Shown here one piece after another: positions 1 to 7,530 of a DNA stretch of 64,000 nucleotides. Source of the stretch: a virus; the IMG/VR virus record IMGVR_UViG_3300017773_000002, positions 24,454 to 88,453 of that record; one strand, 5' to 3'. The notes under the pieces are model-generated. The model saw only the letters and a list, made by a program, of their open reading frames with translations, did not search any database and had not been told where the DNA came from. Both the position numbers and the translations under genes were made by a program. Position 1 is the stretch's first letter, and each line of letters begins with the position of its first letter.

Positions 1-102
1 GGTCATTATGAAATAGAAGCTATAAAAAAATTAAGAAATGACCCAAATTATGATTATTATGGAAATTACATTGGAGAAAATATAAATGATGAATACGAAT
101 GA
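1..102 (+). CDS. 3' end of a small hypothetical protein (truncated by window edge)
   Basis: The first reading frame is open from base 1 to a TGA at 100-102 and gives 33 residues rich in Tyr, Asn and acidic residues. The start lies outside the window. It overlaps the ATG of the next gene, the usual tight phage packing. No family is recognised and the frame could be a chance one. Confidence 0.4.
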   Translation, partial: GHYEIEAIKKLRNDPNYDYYGNYIGENINDEYE

Positions 103-307
103 AAATTTAAAAACTGTTCTACTAGGATTTCTGTTGCTTTTTGTAACATTCTTATTTTTTGTAACACTAATAAACTCTATAACTATACCTGACGTTTATG
201 TTAGCAACTCTACTGAGGAATGTGTCAAGGTTATTAATTATGATTCTAATGATAATTATTCATGTGATAATCTTCCTAGTAAGTACCACAAAGTATGGGT
301 GAAATAA
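86..307 (+). CDS. small membrane-anchored protein with two conserved-looking cysteines
   Basis: This 73-residue protein has one strongly hydrophobic segment at about residues 11-30, preceded by Asn and Lys, so it is probably an N-terminal anchor. A short polar tail follows with two Cys in the contexts EECVKV and YSCDN, which could form a disulfide in the periplasm. Two adjacent ATGs (86 and 89) could start it. The tail resembles small proteins seen in marine T4-like phages, but no function is known to me. It is followed after one base by the next gene, so the two are probably co-transcribed. Confidence 0.6.
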   Translation: MMNTNENLKTVLLGFLLLFVTFLFFVTLINSITIPDVYVSNSTEECVKVINYDSNDNYSCDNLPSKYHKVWVK

Positions 308-308
308 T

Positions 309-521
309 ATGACCATGGCCTACTGCGACTACATCGCTTACACTATACTTCAACCAGCACTAGAAAAAGATAGGATTGGTGAAGGTGTTGTTAAATCTGT
401 TGGTAAGGTTAATATGGATCTTGAACCAGAAGAGGGTTATATGGTATCTACATCAAAATGGGTAGATGTTGTCGATGTAAATGGAAAGACGTACAGAGTA
501 ACTGTAGAGGAAATCGACTAG
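309..521 (+). CDS. small hypothetical protein
   Basis: A 70-residue soluble protein with mixed charge and an alternating Val-rich C-terminal half (VDVVDV, KTYRVTVEE) suggesting beta strands. It lies between two other small genes with 1-base spacings or overlaps, so it is probably part of one early transcript. No family recognised. Confidence 0.55.
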   Translation: MTMAYCDYIAYTILQPALEKDRIGEGVVKSVGKVNMDLEPEEGYMVSTSKWVDVVDVNGKTYRVTVEEID

Positions 522-757
522 TGACACCGCAAGAGATATCAGACTTCAAACAATCTTGGATGGGTGAGACGACTTATACGTACTCCACTATGGCGTATTG
601 GACGGCTACATACTTTTGTAAGAATAACTTCGAATCCCAAAACTACCACCGTCAAAGACACGCTAACCCAGATGACTCTCACAAATTTTTATTCTTTAAA
701 GTCGAAGACTACCGAGAATTCGTAAACTTCTTTGAAGGATTCGAGTTCGAATATTAA
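521..757 (+). CDS. small hypothetical protein, GTG start
   Basis: I place the start at GTG 521 rather than an in-frame ATG at 458, because the longer version would overlap the upstream gene by 63 bases. GTG 521 overlaps the upstream stop by one base (TAGTG) and has AGAGGAAA just before it as a ribosome site. The resulting 78 residues are aromatic-rich (Tyr, Phe, Trp) with an acidic C-terminus ending EFEY. No family recognised. Confidence 0.55.
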   Translation: MTPQEISDFKQSWMGETTYTYSTMAYWTATYFCKNNFESQNYHRQRHANPDDSHKFLFFKVEDYREFVNFFEGFEFEY

Positions 758-785
758 TTTTTTTCACTTATTTTGAAAATAATAC

Positions 786-814
786 TTGACAATACTTGCC
801 CAATGAAGTATAAT
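786..814 (+). promoter_or_regulatory. early sigma70-like promoter with palindromic start-site leader
   Basis: Consensus TTGACA (786-791), a 17-base spacer and consensus TATAAT (809-814). It is followed by the palindrome AATACTTGTATT near the expected start point and a leader ending in GAGAGAG. The stretch 807-845 recurs exactly, inverted, at 52663-52701. It drives the gene at 852. Confidence 0.9.
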
Positions 815-851
815 ACTTGTATTGATTATGAGAACTGAGAGAGAAAATATT

Positions 852-1022
852 ATGAAAGTTATTAAAGTAGATATAAAAGATGTTAGAGAATTTCGTTCTG
901 GTTATGAACTAGTAGAATATGAAGCTGGTACTGATCCTTTAGATGGTTTCTGTCTTTTAGGTTTTGACGAAGTTGGAATGTTCTGCGAAAATCCTCGATA
1001 TGCTTTTGTTGGAGGTCAGTAA
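852..1022 (+). CDS. small early hypothetical protein
   Basis: Start placed at ATG 852, which sits a normal distance after the GAGAGAG ribosome site; an in-frame ATG at 822 lies inside the conserved promoter leader and has no site. The 56 residues begin MKVIKVDIKD and are acidic. Its own strong consensus promoter and position mark it as an immediate-early gene. Such genes in T4-like phages often interfere with host functions, but nothing here shows what this one does. Confidence 0.6.
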   Translation: MKVIKVDIKDVREFRSGYELVEYEAGTDPLDGFCLLGFDEVGMFCENPRYAFVGGQ

Positions 1023-1711
1023 TGTATAATTACTTTGACTACCCTGACTACGACTCTGATGAATATAAGTATAATCAGTACTTAGGGAACCACATAAACA
1101 AACAAAATAAAGGCAGTCGTGGTAGAGATACTGAACGAAGTAAGACCTATAGTGCTGAGTGGGCCTTTCAGAGAAAGATCGAAGACATCGAGTTCAGTAC
1201 TATCGAAGAAGCTAAAAAATATGCAAAGCGAATATACAAGTCTAAGACTTGGAGAAAGCTTTGGATGGAAAGTGTCGAAGAAGACGTGTTGTCATTGATT
1301 AGAAGTCAACCTAAGATAGTTGAGATGCAAAGAAAGAGCACTCGATTTAGTGGTAAGACTGATGGATTCACTGTAGTACTAAACTCTGATGGTGGATTCA
1401 ATAGGTACACTCTCATTCATGAACTTACGCACTGCCTAGGTCATATGCATCATGGTAGATCTTTTCGAAGAACTCTTCTGAAATTAGTTGGTACCTTTAT
1501 GGGAACCAAAGAAAGAGATATTCTTAAGTCCCAATTCAAACGAAGAAAGCTGTCCGTAGGAAAATCTAGAACTCCTCTCACATTTGATGCGTGGATGGAG
1601 TCTCGAAAACGTATGGAGAAGCTTCGAGAAGAGAAAGAGTTCCGTGCCGAGTGTCTTGCAATGCACGAGAAACTAGAAAAAAGAAGACTAAGAAAATTAG
1701 AAAATGCTTGA
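1022..1711 (+). CDS. putative zinc metallopeptidase (HExxH, SprT-like arrangement)
   Basis: This 229-residue protein has a charged N-terminal region and, at residues 133-148, HELTH followed by CLGHMHHG and SF. The two His and Glu of HExxH are the standard zinc and catalytic residues, and the further downstream His residues could supply the third ligand. The HExxH plus downstream HG.xF pattern resembles SprT-type or small phage peptidase domains. The C-terminal 80 residues are basic and coiled-coil-like. It overlaps the upstream stop by one base, so it shares that early promoter. The substrate is unknown. Confidence 0.7.
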   Translation: MYNYFDYPDYDSDEYKYNQYLGNHINKQNKGSRGRDTERSKTYSAEWAFQRKIEDIEFSTIEEAKKYAKRIYKSKTWRKLWMESVEEDVLSLIRSQPKIVEMQRKSTRFSGKTDGFTVVLNSDGGFNRYTLIHELTHCLGHMHHGRSFRRTLLKLVGTFMGTKERDILKSQFKRRKLSVGKSRTPLTFDAWMESRKRMEKLREEKEFRAECLAMHEKLEKRRLRKLENA

Positions 1712-1736
1712 CAATGAATGAAAAGTGTGTTATAAT
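1708..1736 (+). promoter_or_regulatory. early sigma70-like promoter
   Basis: TTGACA (1708-1713), 17-base spacer, TATAAT (1731-1736). The -35 overlaps the stop codon of the peptidase gene. It serves the exonuclease gene at 1772. Confidence 0.88.
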
Positions 1737-1771
1737 TCCCCCTACATTAATGATTAAAGTGAGAACTTGTT

Positions 1772-2452
1772 ATGTTCAATCATGTTGATATTGAATTGAA
1801 AGAGATGACTGCGGTAACTACCGATAAAGGTCGTCAGTACAGAACACCCGAAGGTGTGAACTTACCTTCTATAACTACAGTCCTATCTATTCTAAGTAGG
1901 GACTCTATTGCCAAGTGGCGAGCTCGAGTTGGTGAGAAGGAAGCTAATAGGATTTCCTATCGTTCATCTACTCGTGGAACTGCCGTTCACGAAATCATTG
2001 AAAAGTATATCGACAATGATCCAGATTATCGTTTGGGTTATACTCCCGATATTGTCGCTTCTCTTAATGATGTCAAACCAATTCTCGATAGTAATATCGA
2101 TAATGTCTATGCCCAAGAGGCACCCCTCTACAGTAACCATCTTGGTGTTGCTGGCCGAGTCGACTGCATTGCAGAATATAACGGAAAACTTTCCATCATC
2201 GACTTCAAAACTTCTATGAAACCAAAGCGAAAAGATTGGATCAATAACTACTTCATGCAAGAAGCTGCTTATGCTATTATGTTTGAAGAAAGAACTGGTA
2301 GACCAATAACTCAGTTGGTTACCATTATATCGGTTGATGGTGCGAATGAACCACAAATATTTGTCGAACATCGTGACAATTGGGTTCGTCCTCTCAGAGA
2401 AACTATCGCAAAATATAATAAGGAACAAGAATCCACTTGCGTTTTATTATAA
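1772..2452 (+). CDS. PD-(D/E)XK exonuclease, RecB/MGME1-like
   Basis: The 226-residue protein shows the RecB-nuclease order of motifs: RGTAVHEIIE at 69-78 (His73), an acidic QEAP around 115-118, GRVDCI at 129-133 with Asp131, and IIDFKTS at 142-148 with Asp144 and Lys146. This fits single-domain phage exonucleases related to RecB, Cas4 and mitochondrial MGME1, which degrade single-stranded ends during recombination, repair or host DNA breakdown. It has its own consensus promoter. The biological role is inferred from family only. Confidence 0.8.
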   Translation: MFNHVDIELKEMTAVTTDKGRQYRTPEGVNLPSITTVLSILSRDSIAKWRARVGEKEANRISYRSSTRGTAVHEIIEKYIDNDPDYRLGYTPDIVASLNDVKPILDSNIDNVYAQEAPLYSNHLGVAGRVDCIAEYNGKLSIIDFKTSMKPKRKDWINNYFMQEAAYAIMFEERTGRPITQLVTIISVDGANEPQIFVEHRDNWVRPLRETIAKYNKEQESTCVLL

Positions 2453-2465
2453 ATAGTGGTATAAT
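2437..2465 (+). promoter_or_regulatory. overlapping early (sigma70-like) and late (T4-type) promoters
   Basis: TTGCGT (2437-2442), 17-base spacer and TATAAT (2460-2465) form a sigma70-like promoter. A perfect T4 late box TATAAATA occupies 2448-2455 inside the spacer. Both point to the gene at 2497. A small inverted repeat (AGTGG/CCACT) follows. Confidence 0.75.
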
Positions 2466-2496
2466 AATCCACTATAATAAAATAAGGCGTTAGACA

Positions 2497-2865
2497 ATGT
2501 TAGTACATAAACATTTGATAATACGTGCTGAGTGCATGGACCCTCCTACATGTCCTGAATATGTGGAACGGTGGTTGAAAAATATGGTAGAATTGATAGG
2601 TATGAAAGTATGTAGGGGTCCTATCAGCGCATATGTCGATGTAAAGGGCAACGAAGGAGCTACAGGAGTTGTTATTATAGAAACTTCTCATATCGCAATT
2701 CATGTCTGGGATCACAGATCTCCCGCTCTAGTGCAACTTGATGTGTATACTTGCGGTGATTTTGAACCACAGAAGATTTTCAATGCACTTAAAGAGTTTG
2801 ATGTCACTAAACTAGAATACAAATATTTGGATAGAGAACACGAATTAGTTGAAATACCATTATAA
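2497..2865 (+). CDS. speD: S-adenosylmethionine decarboxylase proenzyme-like (SpeD)
   Basis: This 122-residue protein matches bacterial-type AdoMetDC in length and in the core pattern SHIAIH (Ser64, His65, His69) followed by LDVYTCG (Cys86). In the family the Ser becomes the pyruvoyl cofactor after self-cleavage, and the downstream His and Cys assist catalysis. The product would be decarboxylated AdoMet for spermidine synthesis. The residue before the Ser is Thr rather than the usual Glu, which might alter self-processing. SpeD-like genes are known as auxiliary genes in marine T4-like phages. It has both early and late promoters. Confidence 0.82.
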   Translation: MLVHKHLIIRAECMDPPTCPEYVERWLKNMVELIGMKVCRGPISAYVDVKGNEGATGVVIIETSHIAIHVWDHRSPALVQLDVYTCGDFEPQKIFNALKEFDVTKLEYKYLDREHELVEIPL

Positions 2866-2870
2866 AGGGC

Positions 2871-2899
2871 TTGACAATTTTTATTTCATAGTGTATATT
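2871..2899 (+). promoter_or_regulatory. early sigma70-like promoter
   Basis: TTGACA (2871-2876), 17-base spacer, TATATT (2894-2899), 36 bases before the ATG at 2935. Confidence 0.8.
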
Positions 2900-2934
2900 A
2901 TGATTATAAATTAAATTTTACAGGATATTTTAAA

Positions 2935-4002
2935 ATGGCTTATAATTTTTTTCCAAAAAACGGAGTTGAGCTTTCTGAGGGCATAAAAAATCTTAGTGGT
3001 AAGGAACAATCTGAAATTACTACATTGTTTCACTATCTTAAGGAGACCACTGGAATGGAGTCTCCAATCAATATAGATAAAAATAAACCTAGAAATGTTA
3101 ATGTTTCTCGTGCTATTGATGGTACTATAACTTTACAACAAATAAAAAGAAACGCAAAATTAGATAAAATAAAAATTAAATTCGGAAATGGTAGTTCGGG
3201 AAATCGTGGAGTAAACAACCGAGGAAATCTCTTTGAACCTCAGTTTGCTGATGCTATATTAAAATGGTGGGAAGGTGATACTACAGGTATTAACAAAGAA
3301 ATGTTAGATGCTATTGAGGATATCGATAATACATATAATCTTCGAGGAAGTTCTACATTAAAAATTGATGTTGTTGGTGGGGAAAATACCAAAAGGCCTT
3401 TAAAATTCTCTCCAACTATATTGTTGACTAACACTAAGGGTACTGGTAATGATATAGGAAAATCTGTTACTGATATTACATTGCACACAGACTCCGAAAA
3501 AATATACCTTTCTCTTAAACTAGGTACAACTACCACCTTTTTCAATGTTGGGGTTAGAAAAATTTTAACTCCTACCGAAATAAAGAATAATAATATAACA
3601 AATGTTAATGGTCTGAAATTATTAAAAACCTTTGGGATAGATTCCGATATATTTTGTTCGGTATTTAATCAAACTTTTGATGGGAGAAATTTTCAGAGAA
3701 AAATTATTAAATATGACAATAATGCTGTAAAAAAACTTTTAGAAAGTGGTGTCGGTTACGGTTATCATATCATTCATAAGATGCGTGGAAAGATATTATC
3801 TAAACAGATGAATAAAAAATCTATGCAGATAGCATCCAAACCGCAATCTCTAACAGTATTTTATGGTGGAAAAACTGGTCGAGGCAGAAGAGTTGACATG
3901 GTATTAGAAACTCCAACCTACACCATGAAACTTAATATAAGAGACACTCAGGGTGGTGATGGTTATCCTACGCGAATGATGTGCGATTTTACTTATAAGT
4001 AA
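2935..4002 (+). CDS. hypothetical protein, possible PD-(D/E)XK-like fold
   Basis: A 355-residue AT-rich gene with its own promoter. It contains acidic and lysine positions that could form a nuclease-type core: FEPQFADAI in the first third, then SVTDITL and YLSLKLG about 15 residues apart near residues 180-197. That spacing resembles a D...(x)LK nuclease motif, but the second acidic residue is missing, so this is a weak inference. A basic C-terminal region (KTGRGRRVD) could bind nucleic acid. I do not recognise a named family. Confidence 0.55.
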   Translation: MAYNFFPKNGVELSEGIKNLSGKEQSEITTLFHYLKETTGMESPINIDKNKPRNVNVSRAIDGTITLQQIKRNAKLDKIKIKFGNGSSGNRGVNNRGNLFEPQFADAILKWWEGDTTGINKEMLDAIEDIDNTYNLRGSSTLKIDVVGGENTKRPLKFSPTILLTNTKGTGNDIGKSVTDITLHTDSEKIYLSLKLGTTTTFFNVGVRKILTPTEIKNNNITNVNGLKLLKTFGIDSDIFCSVFNQTFDGRNFQRKIIKYDNNAVKKLLESGVGYGYHIIHKMRGKILSKQMNKKSMQIASKPQSLTVFYGGKTGRGRRVDMVLETPTYTMKLNIRDTQGGDGYPTRMMCDFTYK

Positions 4003-4007
4003 CTATT

Positions 4008-5228
4008 ATGCAATTTAATCAATTTATAACAGAACAAAAGAACACTCACATGACCCACATAGAGGATAAGGTTCTCTATGGGGGCGTGAATGGTACACGT
4101 CAGGCTATCTTTGCATTAAGGAGTTTGCGAGATATGTTGGCTGGGAAGAAGTCTTCCAAACTCTCAGTAAAATGGGATGGCGCACCCGCTGTGTTCGCTG
4201 GACAAGATCCTTCGGACGGCAAGTTCTTTGTAGCGAAGAAAGGAATCTTCGCCAAGAACCCAAAGGTTTATAAGACAGACGAAGAAATTGATAAGGATAT
4301 GTCTGGAGACTTGGCTTCAAAGATGAAAGATGCATTAAAGTATCTTCCAGAATTAGGAATCAAAGGAGTTGTCCAAGGTGACTTCGTATTTTCAAAACAA
4401 GATTTATCTAAGAAAAAGATTGACGGTACAAGTTATGTTGTGTTTCATCCAAACACTATTGCATATGCGGTTCCGGTAGAACAAGCTAAAGAAATACTTC
4501 GTGCTAAGATTGGTATTGTATGGCACACTACTTATACCGGAAACACCTTCGAGTCTATGAAGGCTTCATACGGGGTTGATGTTTCTAGGTTCAAAAAATC
4601 TACCAATGTATGGTCACAGGATGCAATGTTGCGTGATGTCTCTAGTGCCACAATGAATGAGAAGGAAACTGAGGAAGTTAATAAACACCTAAGTACTTGT
4701 GGAGTCTTGTTTAATAAGATATCTGGAACTACTTTACGACAACTGGAGAGTAACCAAGATCTCGCACAACTACTGGAACAATACAACAACACTTTAGTGC
4801 GCAAAGGAATGATCATAGGTAACACTTCTATGCACGTAAAAGGATTGTTGAAATGGATAGAATCTAAGTACCAGAAAGAGATAGATAAGAGGAAGACTGA
4901 GAAGGGTAAAGGTGTTCAGCAGAAGAAGTTAGACGAAATACTAAAATTCTTCTCTCCTCAGAACAGAAAATCTCTTATTAGTATGTACGAATTACAGAAA
5001 AGTATCGTACTTGCGAAGTTAATTCTTATAAATAAACTTAACAGATTGAAGAAAATTGACACATTTGTCAAAACACCCAATGGTTACAAGGTAACTGGAG
5101 AAGAAGGTTACGTAGCTATTGATGTAATTGGTGGTGATGCGGTGAAGTTAGTTGATCGTATGGAGTTCTCATACAATAACTTTTCACCTGATATACTTAA
5201 AGGATGGGATAAACCAACTAGGAACTAA
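4008..5228 (+). CDS. KxDG nucleotidyltransferase/ligase-like protein with capsid-targeting-like N-terminus
   Basis: The 406-residue protein has SVKWDGAPAVFAG at about 53-65; Lys55 in KWDG matches motif I (KxDG) of covalent nucleotidyltransferases such as DNA and RNA ligases. VVQGDFVF at 121-128 resembles motif III, but with Asp in place of the usual Glu. A lysine-rich C-terminal half follows. The N-terminus MQFNQFITE resembles the T4 capsid-targeting sequence, with a plausible prohead-protease site after ITE. It lies 5 bases after the previous gene and just before other putative internal proteins. Inference: a virion-packaged, possibly injected, end-processing or ligase-like enzyme. Confidence 0.65.
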   Translation: MQFNQFITEQKNTHMTHIEDKVLYGGVNGTRQAIFALRSLRDMLAGKKSSKLSVKWDGAPAVFAGQDPSDGKFFVAKKGIFAKNPKVYKTDEEIDKDMSGDLASKMKDALKYLPELGIKGVVQGDFVFSKQDLSKKKIDGTSYVVFHPNTIAYAVPVEQAKEILRAKIGIVWHTTYTGNTFESMKASYGVDVSRFKKSTNVWSQDAMLRDVSSATMNEKETEEVNKHLSTCGVLFNKISGTTLRQLESNQDLAQLLEQYNNTLVRKGMIIGNTSMHVKGLLKWIESKYQKEIDKRKTEKGKGVQQKKLDEILKFFSPQNRKSLISMYELQKSIVLAKLILINKLNRLKKIDTFVKTPNGYKVTGEEGYVAIDVIGGDAVKLVDRMEFSYNNFSPDILKGWDKPTRN

Positions 5229-5229
5229 A

Positions 5230-5694
5230 ATGGCCAAGAAAATTCTAGGATTAAAGGATTTTATTGCTGTTGATTACACCATGACTGGTGACGAACAGTT
5301 AGCAAAAAAATCAAAGAAAAGAAAGAACGAAGAGGTAGAAGATACCAACGAAGTTCTTGACATTGCCCAGAGACGTGCGCGTGGTAGAATGATGAAGCGC
5401 ATGAAGTCTAAAATTGCTATGGGTAAAAGACGTGCCGCACGTAAAGTGGCATCCATTGACAAACTCAAGGTTCGTGCTAGAAGACAAGCACGAAACATGA
5501 TGGTCAAAAAAATTACTAAAGATATTCCTAAAGCTGACCTCTCAATGGCCAGAAAGAAGGAAATTGAAAAGAGATTAGAAAAACCTGCCTTTAAGAATCG
5601 TATAGATAGAATTGCACGTAAATCATTACCCAAGGTAAGACGTGCAGAGATCGAGAAAAAACGAGGAAGTAAGAATAAGGAAGGTAATAAGTAA
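5230..5694 (+). CDS. very basic, Lys/Arg-rich protein (probable DNA-binding virion protein)
   Basis: Start placed at ATG 5230, directly after the previous stop; an upstream in-frame start would lie inside the preceding gene. The 154 residues are extremely rich in Lys and Arg with alternating Ala and Met (for example RRARGRMMKRMKSK), predicted helical. Such proteins in T4-like phages are usually internal or DNA-associated. It is coupled to the next gene by a one-base overlap. Family unknown; role inferred from composition and neighbours. Confidence 0.65.
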   Translation: MAKKILGLKDFIAVDYTMTGDEQLAKKSKKRKNEEVEDTNEVLDIAQRRARGRMMKRMKSKIAMGKRRAARKVASIDKLKVRARRQARNMMVKKITKDIPKADLSMARKKEIEKRLEKPAFKNRIDRIARKSLPKVRRAEIEKKRGSKNKEGNK

Positions 5695-7508
5695 TGCCAA
5701 TTAAGAATTTTTCTCAATATCTAGTTGAAGAAGAACGATCGGTATTTTTTACGTTTGGGAGAATGAATCCTCCTACTATTGGTCATGGGAAAGTCATGGA
5801 CACTCTTGCCGCAAAGTCTGGTAAGAATGACTATAAAGTATATGTGTCTCAATCACAAAACTCCAAGAAAGACCCACTCTCTTATGGAGACAAGGTAAAA
5901 CATATTCGAAAGATGTTCCCAAAACACGGTAGGAACATCATGATTGACAAGAAAGTTAAGACAGCATTTGATGCGGTTGTATCTCTTTATGATCAAGGTT
6001 ATAAGAGTGTAACTATGATTGTTGGTGCTGATAGAGTTCGTGAGTTTGATGTACTCCTAAAGAAATACAACGGAGTCAAAGCTCGACACGGATTCTACAA
6101 CTTTAAGAATATTAACATTGTTTCTGCTGGTGCAAGAGACCCTGACGCTGAAGGTGTCGAGGGTATGTCCGCATCTAAACAAAGAGAGAACGCCAAAAAG
6201 AATGACTTTGTCTCATTCTCTCAAGGTGTTTCTAAGTCTATGTCTAATTCGGACGCACGTAAGTTATTCAACGATGTTCGTTCGGGTATGGGACTAAAAG
6301 AAACTACCGAATTCCGAAATCATGTGTCACTTACTCCTCTTTCAGAAGAAAGAGAAGCGTTTGTACGTGGAGAATTATTCTCCGTTGGCGATATGGTTGT
6401 CATCAAAGAATCTGAAGAAATCGGTAAGGTTATTCAATTAGGCGCTAACTTTGTTATAGTCGAGTCTAACGGTAAGGAATACCGAAAGTGGTTGAATTCG
6501 ATTGAAAAACTGGATGAAGCTTGTTGGAAAGGTTACAAACAAGTTGGAATGAAGAAGAAAGGTGCTAAGATGGTACCTGACTGCGTACCAGAAGAGTCTG
6601 GTGCTGGTGAAGAAGGAACTGATAAGTTAGTTAAAAAGTATAAGAAAGATACGCCTATGCAAGAAAAGAAACGAAAGGTTTCTGAGGGATTATCTATTAG
6701 GAGTATGATGGAAGAAGTTTCTCAAAAAGAGTTAAATGACTTAGAGAAATTTGCTGACAGACTACTAAATAAGTTTGATGTTGATATAGAATTCACTCGT
6801 CACTTTGCTGATCGAATGAATGATAAAAGAAACAAACCATCCATTACTATCGCTGAACTACAGCGTCTGTTTAAGAAGATGGCGATGAACAAAGGTAAAA
6901 AGATAAAGAAACATGGTAACAGAGAAGCAATCCTAAAGGATATGCAGTCTGACCTAAATTTACCTGTCGTGGTTAACTGGAAGAATGGTGAGTTTGAAGT
7001 TGTAAATAAAACGATTATGCGGAAGAAGGCATTCAAATCTCCTGATCCACAAATTAAATACGAAGCACAAGACCCAGATATTAAGGATCGTGAAGGTACA
7101 CAACCAGCACGATACCATAAAGGATTGAAGAAGTCTACAAAGGCTAAGAGAGACGCCCATTTTAAGAAGCATGGTAAGAAAGCGGACGATGATTCATCTG
7201 CATACAAACCAGCTCCGGGCGACAAATCTGCCGAAACTAAACCTTCAAAGTACACTAAGGCTTTCAGAGATATGTACAACGAAGAACATAGTATGGAAAA
7301 TGTTAATGAATCTTCTTTTGAAGACAAGTCAAAGAAGAGTGGAATATCAGTTGCGACACTTAAGAAGGTATATCGACGAGGTGTTGCTGCATGGAAAACT
7401 GGCCATAGGCCCGGCACGACTCCGGAACAATGGGGTCATGCAAGAGTGAATGCGTTTATAGTAAAGAAGAAAAAGGGTGGTCTTAACCACGATAAAGACT
7501 TAGCATAA
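5694..7508 (+). CDS. multidomain protein: N-terminal nucleotidyltransferase, internal-protein motifs, conserved C-terminal domain
   Basis: The 604-residue protein begins MPIKNFSQYLVEE, another capsid-targeting-like start. Residues 17-170 form a cytidylyltransferase/NMNAT-type domain: FGRMNPPTIGHG at about 21-32 is the (H/T)xGH motif, GADRVREF lies near 115-122 and SASKQREN near 157-164 matches the second nucleotide-binding motif. Around 290-315 is WKGYKQVGMKKKG, a motif I associate with phage internal proteins. Residues about 365-400 (FTRHFADRMND) look like a small nuclease or toxin-like fold. The C-terminus ends in a domain containing TGHRPGTTPEQWGHARVN. It may be cut into several mature pieces during head maturation. 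Confidence 0.7.
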   Translation: MPIKNFSQYLVEEERSVFFTFGRMNPPTIGHGKVMDTLAAKSGKNDYKVYVSQSQNSKKDPLSYGDKVKHIRKMFPKHGRNIMIDKKVKTAFDAVVSLYDQGYKSVTMIVGADRVREFDVLLKKYNGVKARHGFYNFKNINIVSAGARDPDAEGVEGMSASKQRENAKKNDFVSFSQGVSKSMSNSDARKLFNDVRSGMGLKETTEFRNHVSLTPLSEEREAFVRGELFSVGDMVVIKESEEIGKVIQLGANFVIVESNGKEYRKWLNSIEKLDEACWKGYKQVGMKKKGAKMVPDCVPEESGAGEEGTDKLVKKYKKDTPMQEKKRKVSEGLSIRSMMEEVSQKELNDLEKFADRLLNKFDVDIEFTRHFADRMNDKRNKPSITIAELQRLFKKMAMNKGKKIKKHGNREAILKDMQSDLNLPVVVNWKNGEFEVVNKTIMRKKAFKSPDPQIKYEAQDPDIKDREGTQPARYHKGLKKSTKAKRDAHFKKHGKKADDDSSAYKPAPGDKSAETKPSKYTKAFRDMYNEEHSMENVNESSFEDKSKKSGISVATLKKVYRRGVAAWKTGHRPGTTPEQWGHARVNAFIVKKKKGGLNHDKDLA

Positions 7509-7530
7509 AAATTTAAGGAATTTAAAACAA

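Noticed and set aside
458-520. Longer N-terminus for the protein at 521
   Set aside because: The extension would overlap the upstream gene in another frame and lacks a ribosome site; GTG 521 has one and a stop-start overlap.
6800-7417. 205-codon reverse-strand open frame
   Set aside because: It is fully inside the 604-residue protein with clear domains; no start signal.
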